Part shown: positions 1-8,720 of the stretch, in pieces | Layout: every line of letters starts with the position of its first letter | Numbering within the stretch: position 1 is the stretch's first letter | NCBI GenBank assembly: GCA_029261995.1 | Contig: JAJDAF010000017.1 | Location: forward strand, 186,001-250,000 | Source: Candidatus Zhuqueibacterota bacterium | GTDB lineage: Bacteria > Zhuqueibacterota > Zhuqueibacteria > Oceanimicrobiales > Oceanimicrobiaceae | DNA: 64,000 nt | Direction: 5' to 3' | Notes under the pieces: generated by a model | Databases searched by the model: none | Told to the model about the DNA's origin: nothing | Seen by the model: the letters and a program-made list of their open reading frames with translations, nothing else | Position numbers and translations under genes: made by a program

Positions 1-2
1 AC

Positions 3-3000
3 AGCGCCGCCACTTCGAATCTCGCGACGGTTTTCGTGACAGTGACCGCAGCGCCTGTGGCGGTTGATGACATCACGACCGTGCTGGAAGGCCAGAATGT
101 GGTCATCGATGTGCCTGACAATGACAGCGACCCGGACGGCTCGCTCGACCTGACTTCGGTGAATGTCGTTTCCGGTCCTGAGAACGGCGCCGCTGTCGTT
201 GACCCTGTGACAGGGGAGATTACCTACACGCCGGCGCTCAATTACTCCGGCCTGGACAGTCTTTTCTACACAATCGCTGACGACCTCGGCCAGGTTTCGA
301 ATCAAGCCAAGGTCAGCATTACGGTCGATGTTTTTAACGACGCGCCGGTGGCGGTTGACGACACCGCGACGACAGTAAAGAATGTACCGCACGAGATCGC
401 TGTTCTTGATAACGACTCAGATGTTGATGGCACGCTGGTTGTCGCGAGCGTGACGATAGTCAGCCCGGCGCTTAATGGTAGCTCCAATGTCAGCGCTGGA
501 GTTATCACCTACACCTCCAGTCCGGCCTATTTCGGTAAGGATTCACTGCAATATACCGTGGCAGATAACGACGGCAAGGTCTCGGACCCCGCCACTGTCC
601 GGATAACCGTCAATGACCAGAATATCGCGCCCGTGGCCCTGCCCGACGCATTCACCACTGATGAAGACGTTGCCGTGGTCATGGATGTGCTCACAAATGA
701 CAACGATCCTGACGGTACGCTCAGCTTCATTTCGATTGTGGTCAATCCGAATCCAGACAACGGTACTCCCGTTCTGGATGTAAACACCGGCACCCTGACC
801 TACACACCAAATTCTGACTTCTTTGGAGAAGATTCTCTCGAATACTCTGTGCAGGACAACCTGAATCTGCCATCGAATACGGTGAAGGTGAACATCACAG
901 TTAACCCACTCAATGACGCTCCGGCTGCCCTGGATGACAACGCCACCACGCCGGAGGATGCGTCCGTGGTGGTCGATGTGCTGGCAAATGACACCGACGT
1001 CGATGACACAATCGACGCGACCTCCGTTGCGATTGCCGATACGGCAAAACACGGAGACGCAGTCGTCAACCCCGCAACCGGTGAGATCACGTATACGCCT
1101 GACGCGAATTTCGCCGGAGATGATTCGCTGACGTACGAGGTCAGCGATCTTGTCGGCGCATCCGACACAGCTACGGTCTATGTCAACGTCGGAGAAGCAA
1201 ATGACCCGCCGGTGGCTGTTGATGATTCGGTTGGCACAACGGTCGGTCTGGCGGTGACCATAACTATTCTCGATAACGATATCGATGTGGACGGCTCCAT
1301 CGAATCTGCCACACTCGAAGTTGGCCCTGCCAGTAGCGGCATTCCGTCGATTGCAACCAATGGTGTCATAACTTACACGCCGAATGCCAACTTCAACGGA
1401 ATCGATCAATTCACTTACACCGTCAAAGATGATGATGGTGCGGAATCGAATATCGCGACCGTAACCGTTCGCGTGGGAGTGATACCAGACGCAAACGACG
1501 ACATCGTCCCGGCAACCGAGGACGCGGCAGTGGTTGCGGACATCCTGGCAAATGACACGGATCTAGACGGCACGATTGACTCCACCAGCGTCGCCGTCAC
1601 CTCGCCACCTGACAGCGGATCGTTCGCCATCGATGGCGTCACGGGCAAACTCACCTACACACCCAATCCCGATTTCTTCGGCGAGGACACGTTGAAGTAC
1701 ACGGTTCAGGATGATGATGGCAATGTTTCCGCCGTTGCCACCATCTTCATTACCGTAGCAAGCGTCAACGATGACCCGATTGCTGCAAATGACACAACAA
1801 CCACGCCGGAGGATACGCCGCTGACGTTTGACGTGACCACAAATGACGTGGACATCGACGGCGCCATCGCTCCGCTGACCGTGCAAACGGCAGGCGTGCC
1901 AACCAACGGCATCGCTACCGTGAATCCCGCTACCGGTTTGATCACGTTTAATCCGAATCAGGATTTTAGCGGCGCGGCGTCCGTGCCTTATACGGTGGAA
2001 GACAACAGTGGCGGGATTTCCAACACTGCAATCCTGGTCATCGAGGTCTTGGCGCAGAACGACGCACCCGTTGCTGGCAACGACGCGGCAACGACCGACG
2101 AAGATGTTTCGCTGGTCATCGATCCGCTTCCAAACGACAGCGATCCCGATGGCGCTTTGGACAGCACCTCCGTGGCCGTAACCACACAGCCCTTGCACGG
2201 CATCGCGGTTGCGGATGCAATCACCGGCGAGATCGCTTACAGTCCGGCTCTGGAGTTCTCGGGTCAAGACAGCCTGAAATACACGGTGCGGGACACGGCC
2301 GGTCTGGCTTCTTCGCCGGCGACCATTGTGATTTCCGTTCTGGCCGTCAATGACCCACCCCTGGCTGTCAATGACACCACCACGACTCCGCAAGCTGCTG
2401 CCGTCAGTTTCAACGTCCTGGATAACGACTCGGACGTTGATGGCACGGTGGATGTCAACACGGTGACCGTCACCAGGCAGCCGCTGAACGGTAGCCTGAT
2501 TCAAGGCAGCGCCGGCGCCATGACTTACACACCGGACGCACCATTCAATGGGGTCGAACTGATTCAGTATGAAGTCAGCGACAATCTCGGTCTGGCCTCC
2601 AACACAGCGAATGTTCTGATTTCGGTCGGTGGTAGCGGCGGTTCGCAAACTCTGACATTTCTGCCTGTTCACGATGGCCAGGTGAAACTCACCGACGGCA
2701 GCAAAAACTACGGTGTCAAGGCAACAGCGAAAGTGGAGAGTGGCTCTTTCGCAACCTATTTCAAATTTGATGTTGCGGGTGTGAACGGTCCGATTAGCAG
2801 CGTCAAGTTGAGACTCACCGTTGCCAGCGGTAGCTCAGACGGCAGTGACTCGGGCGGAAGGCTTTTCTCGACCTCGAATTCATTTGATGGCAGCAGCGAA
2901 CCGTGGCTGGAGAGCAGCCTGACTTCCAGTAATGCTCCGGGCCCGTCGGGTGGCGTGATTGCCAGCGTCGGCCAGGTAGCGCCGCTCGAGCAGGTGACTT

Positions 3001-6000
3001 TTAATTTGGCGGGAGCAATTACTGGTGACGGTACGTTCAGCTTCTGCCTCACCAGCGAGTCAGGCAACCGGGTTAAGTATTATACGAAAGAAGGAGCCGC
3101 ACCCCCGCAGCTCGTCATTTCAACCGGCTTTGGCGGAAGTAACAGCACCCCGGTAGCCATCAATGACGTCGCAACCACACTGGTGAACACTCCTGTGGCA
3201 GTCGATGTGAGCGCGAATGATAGTGACAGCGACGGCACGCTTGACCTGAACACTGTAACTGTTGTTGCCTTCCCAAGTGATGGCACTGTCACCGTAAACG
3301 GCGCCACTGGCGAAGTGACATACACGCCAGACGCTGCCTTCGAAGGTACAGATAGTTTCTCATACACGGTTGACGATAACGAAGGCGCGACCTCGAATGT
3401 CGCCTTGGTCAATTTGACAGTGGCTGCTGCCGGCGGCGGTGGCACATTGGCATTCGCACCCACGGACGACGGGCAGGTCAAAGTCAGTGAGCCCGCAAAG
3501 AATTACGGTGGCAAGGGCACGACCAAGGTGGAGGATGGCAAGTTTGTTTCGTATTTCAAGTTCGTGGTTGCAGGCGTGAGCGCACCCGTCCAGAGCGCTA
3601 CGCTACGCCTGCGCGTCAGTGACGGCACCAGCGACGGTGGCAGCACAGGCGGGTCTGCCTTTGCGGTATCAAACGAATTTTCTACATCTGCTTCTCCGTG
3701 GAATGAGGGTGCGCTGACCAGTGGTAACGCGCCGGCCGTTGCGGGTGCACCGCTGGCAACGCTTGGACCCGTGGCGCCAAACCAAGCCGTTGCGTTTGAC
3801 GTGACCGGCGCCATCTCCGGAAACGGCGTTGTCAGTTTTGCGATTACGAGCACTTCGGGAAATCAGGTAAAGTACTACACGAAAGAAGGCAGTGTTTCGC
3901 CGCAATTGGAAGTCAACACCGGTAGCGGCGGCAGCAATCTGCCGCCGGTTGCTGTGGATGACAACGCCGCGACTCAACCAGGCTTGCCGGTAATAATAGA
4001 TGTGGCTGCAAATGACAGCGACAGCGACGGCAGTGTTGATCCCGGTACGGTGTCAGTCCTGACGCCACCTGCGAGCGGCAGCATATCAAATGTAAGTCTG
4101 CTGACAGGCGCGGTGACTTATCAGCCTAACTTGGGCTTCAGCGGCCTTGACACATTCACCTATTCAATTCTAGACAACGATGTCGCCACGTCAAACACGG
4201 CAACCGTCACGGTAACCGTCGGGGGTGGCAACATCCCTCCGGTTGCCGTGAACGATGCAGCCAACGCCTTTGAAGGCACGCCCATCACCATTGACGTTTC
4301 CAGCAACGATAGCGACAGCGATGGCACCATCGATCTCTCGACAGTTGCGATTACCACGCCACCTGGCGATGGCAGCGTCTCCATCGGGAGTTTCGGCACC
4401 ATTATTTACACTCCCAACGCCGGTTTCAGTGGCTCTGACACTTTTGGCTACACGATTCAGGACGATGACGCGGCGCCTTCGAACGAAGCGACCGTCACCG
4501 TCATGGTGCAAAGCAGCGGAGGATCGTCGTCTCAGACTTTTGTGGCAGTGGAAGATGGGCAGGTGAAACTGACAGCACCTGCAAATAACTATGGCGCCAA
4601 GGCTACAACCAAGGTTGAAGCTGCCAAGTTTAGCTCTTACTTCAAGTTTGTCGTCAGTGGGGTTACCGGAGCGGTGCAGAGTGCGAAGTTGCGTCTGAAA
4701 GTCACCGACGGCAGTTCGGACGGTGGAGACAATGGCGGCTCGGTTTTCCTTGTCGGCAACGATTTTGCAGGCACCAGTACTCCGTGGACGGAAGGTTTAC
4801 TGACTTCGGGCAATGCCCCCGCGACTGGCGGGTCCGCCCTGAGTTCTGTTGGTGCGGTCGCCACGACTGGGGTGGTTGAGTTCGACATCACAGGTGCTGG
4901 AATTGCAAACGGCATCTTCAGCTTCGCAATAGTGGGCAGTTCGACGAATCAGGTTAAGTACTTTACAAAGGAAGGACTCGTCCCGCCATCACTTGTCGTG
5001 TCGGTCAGTGGTGGGGGCGGCAACAATGCTCCAATTGCGGTTGATGACAATGTTGCGACCGCGCAAAACACAGCGATTGCGGTGACGGTTACCGCCAATG
5101 ATACGGATAGCGACGGCACCATTGATGTTACGACCGTGGCAGTCATTTCCCAACCGGCAAACGGCTCAACGGCCGTCAACGGTGGAACGGGTGCGGTGAC
5201 GTACACTCCCGGCAATGGATTTAGCGGCACGGACAGCTTCACCTATCGGGTAGTGGATGACGATGGCGCGAATTCGAATGTCGCGACTGTCAACGTGACC
5301 GTCGGTGGCAGCAATATCTCGCCCGTTGCGCAGGACGACGTCGCAAGTGCATTCACAGGTTCGCCGGCTCTCATCGATGTCACGGCTAATGACTCCGACA
5401 GCGACGGCAGCCTGAATGTCAATAGCGTCACGGTGACTGCTCAGCCATCTGATGGCACAGCCGTGGCTGGCGCCAGTGGCGTCATCACCTATACGCCTGC
5501 TACGGGCTTCAGTGGCGCGGATAGCTTCGCCTACACAGTTCAGGATAATTTGGGCTCTGTCTCGAACATCGCGACCGTAACTGTGAATGTTGCGGGCGGT
5601 GGAATGGATACATTTACCTTCTCGCCCAGCCACGATGCCCATGTCAAGCCGAATTCTCCGGGGACCAACGACGGTACCCGAGGCACGCTGAAAGTGGAGA
5701 ACGGTCTGTTTGTGACCTATCTCAAATTCGAAGTCATTGACTTGACAGGACCTGTGCAGAGCGCGAAACTGCGGATGCGTGTGACCCCAGATGTTGACGA
5801 TGGCAGCGATTCCGCCGGTTCCATCTTTCTCGCTTCAAACAATTTTGACGCATCCAGTCAACCATGGACTGAAACGCAGGTTACGGCCTCAAATGCGCCA
5901 CCCACGACCAGCGGTGTTCTCGACAGCCCCGGCGCGGTTTCTGAAAACACAACCGTTGAATTCGATGTTCTTGGCGGCATCACCGGTAACGGCATTTTCA

Positions 6001-7500
6001 GTTTCTGCATCACCACACAGTCAAATGACCAGGTGAAGTATTTTGCCAGAGAGGGCGATGTGCCGCCACAACTTGTCATTCGGGCAGTGACCGCAGGCGG
6101 CGGCAATGTTGCCCCGGTGGCTTCAGACGATAACGCCACGACGGTAGAGGGAGCGGCGGTTGTCGTCAACGTGCTCGCTAACGATAGCGACAGCGATGGT
6201 TCAGTCGATCCGGCCACGGTGACGGTGCAAAGCAATCCTGGCAATGGCGCCACATCAGTTGATGGCGCTTCCGGAACCGTGACCTACACGCCGAACTCCG
6301 GTTTCACCGGTGCGGACAGCTTTGGCTACACCGTCCAGGACGATGATGGCGCGACTTCAAACATCGCCACCGTGAGTGTTTCTGTTAGTCCTTTGGGAAG
6401 TACCACGACCCTGACTTTCACCTCAACCGATGATGGTCAGGTGAAAGTGACGGCGCCTGGCTCGAACTACGGCGTCAAAGCCACGGCCAAGGTCACCAGC
6501 AACAAGTTTCAATCGTATTTCAAATTTAATGTCAATGGCGTAAGCGGCCCGATTTTGAGCGCAAAACTGAGGCTTAGAGTGGCCCTGGAGGTCGAGGCGG
6601 CTAGCGAAAATGGCGGTTCGGTTTTCAAAACTTCGAACAATTTTTCTGATGGTGGCGGCTCCTGGACCGAGGGTGCGCTCAATTTCGCAAACGCGCCTGA
6701 CGTTCTAGGCACGGCTATCAATACGCTTGGGCCTGTTCAACCAAACACATTGGTGGAAGTGGATGTCAGCGGCTCGATTCTCGGGAACGGCCAGATCAGC
6801 TATGCACTGATCAGCTCTTCAACGGACGAAGCAAAATATTTCACCCGCAACAGTACGTTTCCGCCAGAGTTGGTGCTCACAACTACAAGCGGTGCGGTGT
6901 CGGCCCGTGGTGGCGAGAACCTCGCACCGCTAGCCGTGCCCGATATGGCGGCCACCAAACCGGGAGAGTCAGTCGAGGTCGATGTTCTGTCCAATGACTC
7001 CGATGGCGATGGCTTTCTCAAACATGCCTCTGTCGCTGCCGTGACATCGCCCGCGCACGGAACGGTCAGGCTGAATGCGAAAACCGGCGCTTTACTGTAC
7101 ACCGCCGCCGCTGGCTTCAAGGGCCGGGATTCGTTCAACTACACGGTGGAAGACAACGAAGGCCGAATCTCAATGCCTGCATCTGTGACCATTGTCGTGA
7201 GCGAGAGCGGCCACCTGGCGCCCGTAGCGCGCGATGATGCGGCCGAGACCTACGCCGGTGTTTCGATTCAGGTTCCGGTCCTGCTCAACGACTCTGCATT
7301 TTCCGGCAAGCTGGTGTCTGGCAGCATCGTAATTGAGTCGCCGGCCAGCCATGGCACGGTTGATGTCAACCTGCGCACGGGTGCTGTTCGATATCTGCCG
7401 GACAATGAGTTTCGCGGTTTTGATGAATTCACCTATTCTGTTCAGGATGGCTCTGGCCAACCTTCGACTCAGGCGACCGTGCGGGTAAGCGTCCAGCCTC
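3..7500 (+). repeat. Seventeen cadherin-like tandem repeats (about 95 codons each)
   Basis: Repeats 1-9 are contiguous from 3 to about 2640. Repeat 10 lies near 3140-3430, 11-12 near 3935-4515, 13-14 near 5020-5600, 15 near 6100-6390, and 16-17 near 6910-7500. Each carries an opening P-V-A-V-D-D, a mid Asp-rich N-D-S-D-x-D-G turn and a closing T-Y-T-P / Y-T-V-x-D. Repeats 10-15 all use the NDSDSDG or NDTDSDG variant, whereas 1-9 use more varied forms (NDSDPDG, NDTDVDD, NDVDIDG). This suggests that the later block spread more recently by internal duplication. Borders are by eye. Confidence 0.85.
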
Positions 7501-8327
7501 TGCAACCGCAAACGCTTTCCTTTCTGCCAACCGATGATGCGTTTGTGCGCTCATCTCGGCCGACCGACAACTTTGGCTCATCCTACGAGTTGCGCGCCAC
7601 CAACGGCAAGGCTGAATTCTACAGTTTCCTGAAATTTGAAGTCGTACGCCTGACCGCTCCAATTGTCAAGGCAACGCTCAGATTGTACGTATTTGACGAC
7701 AATGAAGGCGGCAACGTCTACTCCGTGTCTAACAATTACCGTGGCAGTGAATTACCTTGGCAGGAAACCGGTCTTGTCTGGGACAATGCACCTGTGATTG
7801 AGGGAGCGCCTGCAAACTCTTTCACTGGCGCCGGCCCGGGCCAGACTATCGAGATCGATTTAACCCAGGCGGTCCATGACGAAGGGTTCTTCAGCTTCGG
7901 CCTCAGCAGCCATTCGCCGGACGCTGGCAAATACGAGTCCAAAGAGGCGTCAAATCCGCCCGTGCTCGTGGTTGAGACTGGGGAAGTCGTCATTCTGGGC
8001 GACCCCGATGAGACCGCGGACAAGGGTGGCAGTCCGCCGCTTTTGCCGACCGAGATCCGTTTGCACGCAAACTACCCAAATCCGTTTAACGCCGGAACAA
8101 CCATTTCCTACGACCTGCCGGCAGACGCAAAAGTCAAGTTGGATATTTACAATATTCGCGGACAGGTTGTGCGCACGCTGATCGACCAACCGCAAACCGC
8201 CGGCGTGAAACGGATGCAGTGGTTTGGCAAGAACGACAATGGACTCGAGGTCGGAAGCGGCGTGTATTTCATGCGCCTTGAGGTAGGGCAGAAGCGCTTC
8301 TCGCGACGGATCGTTCTGCAAAAATAG
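3..8327 (+). CDS. Giant secreted repeat protein: cadherin-like and DNRLRE modules with a T9SS-type C-terminal sorting domain (5' end outside window)
   Basis: The reading frame is open from the first bases of the window: codons before the first possible GTG (position 36) already read SNLATVFVTVTAAPVAVDD, which is repeat consensus, so the true start lies upstream. At least 2774 residues are visible. They comprise 17 cadherin/Ig-like repeats (PVAVDD...NDSDSDG...TYTP...F.G.DSF.YTV.D), six DNRLRE-type modules (DGQVK...NYG.K...YFKF, closing on a KYYTKEG-like motif), and from about 8048 a C-terminal domain with YPNPFN, Y-N-I-R-G-Q-V-V and G-S-G-V-Y-F. The latter is the FlgD-like/Por secretion (T9SS type A) sorting domain used for export across the outer membrane and surface anchoring. 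The Asp-rich repeats probably bind calcium. Role: most likely a surface adhesin or stalk-like structural protein; the substrate is unknown. There are no catalytic domains in the visible part. Confidence 0.9.
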   Translation, partial: SAATSNLATVFVTVTAAPVAVDDITTVLEGQNVVIDVPDNDSDPDGSLDLTSVNVVSGPENGAAVVDPVTGEITYTPALNYSGLDSLFYTIADDLGQVSNQAKVSITVDVFNDAPVAVDDTATTVKNVPHEIAVLDNDSDVDGTLVVASVTIVSPALNGSSNVSAGVITYTSSPAYFGKDSLQYTVADNDGKVSDPATVRITVNDQNIAPVALPDAFTTDEDVAVVMDVLTNDNDPDGTLSFISIVVNPNPDNGTPVLDVNTGTLTYTPNSDFFGEDSLEYSVQDNLNLPSNTVKVNITVNPLNDAPAALDDNATTPEDASVVVDVLANDTDVDDTIDATSVAIADTAKHGDAVVNPATGEITYTPDANFAGDDSLTYEVSDLVGASDTATVYVNVGEANDPPVAVDDSVGTTVGLAVTITILDNDIDVDGSIESATLEVGPASSGIPSIATNGVITYTPNANFNGIDQFTYTVKDDDGAESNIATVTVRVGVIPDANDDIVPATEDAAVVADILANDTDLDGTIDSTSVAVTSPPDSGSFAIDGVTGKLTYTPNPDFFGEDTLKYTVQDDDGNVSAVATIFITVASVNDDPIAANDTTTTPEDTPLTFDVTTNDVDIDGAIAPLTVQTAGVPTNGIATVNPATGLITFNPNQDFSGAASVPYTVEDNSGGISNTAILVIEVLAQNDAPVAGNDAATTDEDVSLVIDPLPNDSDPDGALDSTSVAVTTQPLHGIAVADAITGEIAYSPALEFSGQDSLKYTVRDTAGLASSPATIVISVLAVNDPPLAVNDTTTTPQAAAVSFNVLDNDSDVDGTVDVNTVTVTRQPLNGSLIQGSAGAMTYTPDAPFNGVELIQYEVSDNLGLASNTANVLISVGGSGGSQTLTFLPVHDGQVKLTDGSKNYGVKATAKVESGSFATYFKFDVAGVNGPISSVKLRLTVASGSSDGSDSGGRLFSTSNSFDGSSEPWLESSLTSSNAPGPSGGVIASVGQVAPLEQVTFNLAGAITGDGTFSFCLTSESGNRVKYYTKEGAAPPQLVISTGFGGSNSTPVAINDVATTLVNTPVAVDVSANDSDSDGTLDLNTVTVVAFPSDGTVTVNGATGEVTYTPDAAFEGTDSFSYTVDDNEGATSNVALVNLTVAAAGGGGTLAFAPTDDGQVKVSEPAKNYGGKGTTKVEDGKFVSYFKFVVAGVSAPVQSATLRLRVSDGTSDGGSTGGSAFAVSNEFSTSASPWNEGALTSGNAPAVAGAPLATLGPVAPNQAVAFDVTGAISGNGVVSFAITSTSGNQVKYYTKEGSVSPQLEVNTGSGGSNLPPVAVDDNAATQPGLPVIIDVAANDSDSDGSVDPGTVSVLTPPASGSISNVSLLTGAVTYQPNLGFSGLDTFTYSILDNDVATSNTATVTVTVGGGNIPPVAVNDAANAFEGTPITIDVSSNDSDSDGTIDLSTVAITTPPGDGSVSIGSFGTIIYTPNAGFSGSDTFGYTIQDDDAAPSNEATVTVMVQSSGGSSSQTFVAVEDGQVKLTAPANNYGAKATTKVEAAKFSSYFKFVVSGVTGAVQSAKLRLKVTDGSSDGGDNGGSVFLVGNDFAGTSTPWTEGLLTSGNAPATGGSALSSVGAVATTGVVEFDITGAGIANGIFSFAIVGSSTNQVKYFTKEGLVPPSLVVSVSGGGGNNAPIAVDDNVATAQNTAIAVTVTANDTDSDGTIDVTTVAVISQPANGSTAVNGGTGAVTYTPGNGFSGTDSFTYRVVDDDGANSNVATVNVTVGGSNISPVAQDDVASAFTGSPALIDVTANDSDSDGSLNVNSVTVTAQPSDGTAVAGASGVITYTPATGFSGADSFAYTVQDNLGSVSNIATVTVNVAGGGMDTFTFSPSHDAHVKPNSPGTNDGTRGTLKVENGLFVTYLKFEVIDLTGPVQSAKLRMRVTPDVDDGSDSAGSIFLASNNFDASSQPWTETQVTASNAPPTTSGVLDSPGAVSENTTVEFDVLGGITGNGIFSFCITTQSNDQVKYFAREGDVPPQLVIRAVTAGGGNVAPVASDDNATTVEGAAVVVNVLANDSDSDGSVDPATVTVQSNPGNGATSVDGASGTVTYTPNSGFTGADSFGYTVQDDDGATSNIATVSVSVSPLGSTTTLTFTSTDDGQVKVTAPGSNYGVKATAKVTSNKFQSYFKFNVNGVSGPILSAKLRLRVALEVEAASENGGSVFKTSNNFSDGGGSWTEGALNFANAPDVLGTAINTLGPVQPNTLVEVDVSGSILGNGQISYALISSSTDEAKYFTRNSTFPPELVLTTTSGAVSARGGENLAPLAVPDMAATKPGESVEVDVLSNDSDGDGFLKHASVAAVTSPAHGTVRLNAKTGALLYTAAAGFKGRDSFNYTVEDNEGRISMPASVTIVVSESGHLAPVARDDAAETYAGVSIQVPVLLNDSAFSGKLVSGSIVIESPASHGTVDVNLRTGAVRYLPDNEFRGFDEFTYSVQDGSGQPSTQATVRVSVQPLQPQTLSFLPTDDAFVRSSRPTDNFGSSYELRATNGKAEFYSFLKFEVVRLTAPIVKATLRLYVFDDNEGGNVYSVSNNYRGSELPWQETGLVWDNAPVIEGAPANSFTGAGPGQTIEIDLTQAVHDEGFFSFGLSSHSPDAGKYESKEASNPPVLVVETGEVVILGDPDETADKGGSPPLLPTEIRLHANYPNPFNAGTTISYDLPADAKVKLDIYNIRGQVVRTLIDQPQTAGVKRMQWFGKNDNGLEVGSGVYFMRLEVGQKRFSRRIVLQK
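2642..7980 (+). repeat. Six DNRLRE-type beta-sandwich modules interleaved with cadherin-like repeats
   Basis: Modules are near 2642-3125, 3440-3920, 4526-5010, 5602-6085, 6395-6890 and 7503-7980. Each runs roughly 160 residues: an N-terminal D-G-Q-V-K...N-Y-G, a Y-F-K-F strand, P-V-Q-S-A-K-L-R-L, a P-W-T-E-G-x-L-T-x-x-N-A-P motif and a terminal K-Y-Y-T-K-E-G-x-x-P-P-x-L. This layout matches the DNRLRE / carbohydrate-binding-like domain seen in large secreted proteins of environmental bacteria. The sixth copy is the most divergent. Family name assigned from memory of the motif pattern. Confidence 0.75.
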
Positions 8328-8405
8328 CGATATCCATGCTGGTGTCGATCCAGACACGCGCGGGGATGCAGCAAGCGCTCCGAACGAAATTTTAACACCA
8401 TGTAT

Positions 8406-8442
8406 AATCTCCCGGGGATTCAGCCTCCCGGGAGATTTTTTT
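8406..8442 (+). terminator. Rho-independent terminator after the giant surface protein
   Basis: A perfect 11-bp inverted repeat (AATCTCCCGGG at 8406-8416 against CCCGGGAGATT at 8427-8437) with a 10-nt loop, followed directly by five T (8438-8442). Position and structure fit an intrinsic terminator that separates the surface-protein gene from valS. Confidence 0.9.
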
Positions 8443-8647
8443 GTGTCGCAGTCGTGAGAGTGAACCGTACCGCCACAAATGTTGGCGGCGGTGCAGTTTC
8501 TTCTTCTTTTTGCTCACCTTTTGCCGAAACACACCTTATTGTCAGCACCCGCGCAGGCCGAAGCCATCGGCTCCGGCGATGCAGGACATTCGTGTCTTTG
8601 AACCGAAATGGCGGCCCAAACGCACGGTTTCTTAATTGCGCTCGTTA

Positions 8648-8676
8648 TTGACATTGAACATCTTTATTTGTATATT
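8648..8676 (+). promoter_or_regulatory. Sigma70-like promoter for valS
   Basis: TTGACA at 8648-8653, a 17-base spacer, then TATATT at 8671-8676. With this -10 box, transcription would begin near 8683. That makes a TTG start at 8685 unlikely and favours the ATG at 8721, which has AGGAAGGA at 8701-8708. Confidence 0.75.
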
Positions 8677-8720
8677 TTCCGGATTTGTCCCTACACGAAC
8701 AGGAAGGAACTGAAGCCGAA

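Larger units (their letters stand above)
8328..8684. other. Intergenic region between the giant surface protein and valS
   Basis: A non-coding stretch of about 360 bases. It holds one intrinsic terminator near its left end (8406-8442) and one sigma70-like promoter at its right end (8648-8676). Between them I see no convincing ORF, RNA gene or repeat. Short open frames there lack a ribosome binding site and have unconserved-looking composition. Confidence 0.7.

Noticed and set aside
543-2672. Long minus-strand open frames (288 and 369 codons) inside the giant surface gene
   Set aside because: They mirror the repeat periodicity of the coding strand, have no ribosome binding sites and a biased Arg/Ile/Val composition. 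They are antisense shadows of the cadherin-like repeats.
8403-8408. TATAAT resembling a -10 box
   Set aside because: It lies within the left arm region of the terminator stem and has no TTGACA-like box 16-18 bases upstream.
8685-8720. Upstream TTG start for valS
   Set aside because: It would start two bases after the predicted transcription start; the ATG at 8721 has a good Shine-Dalgarno and matches the family N-terminus.
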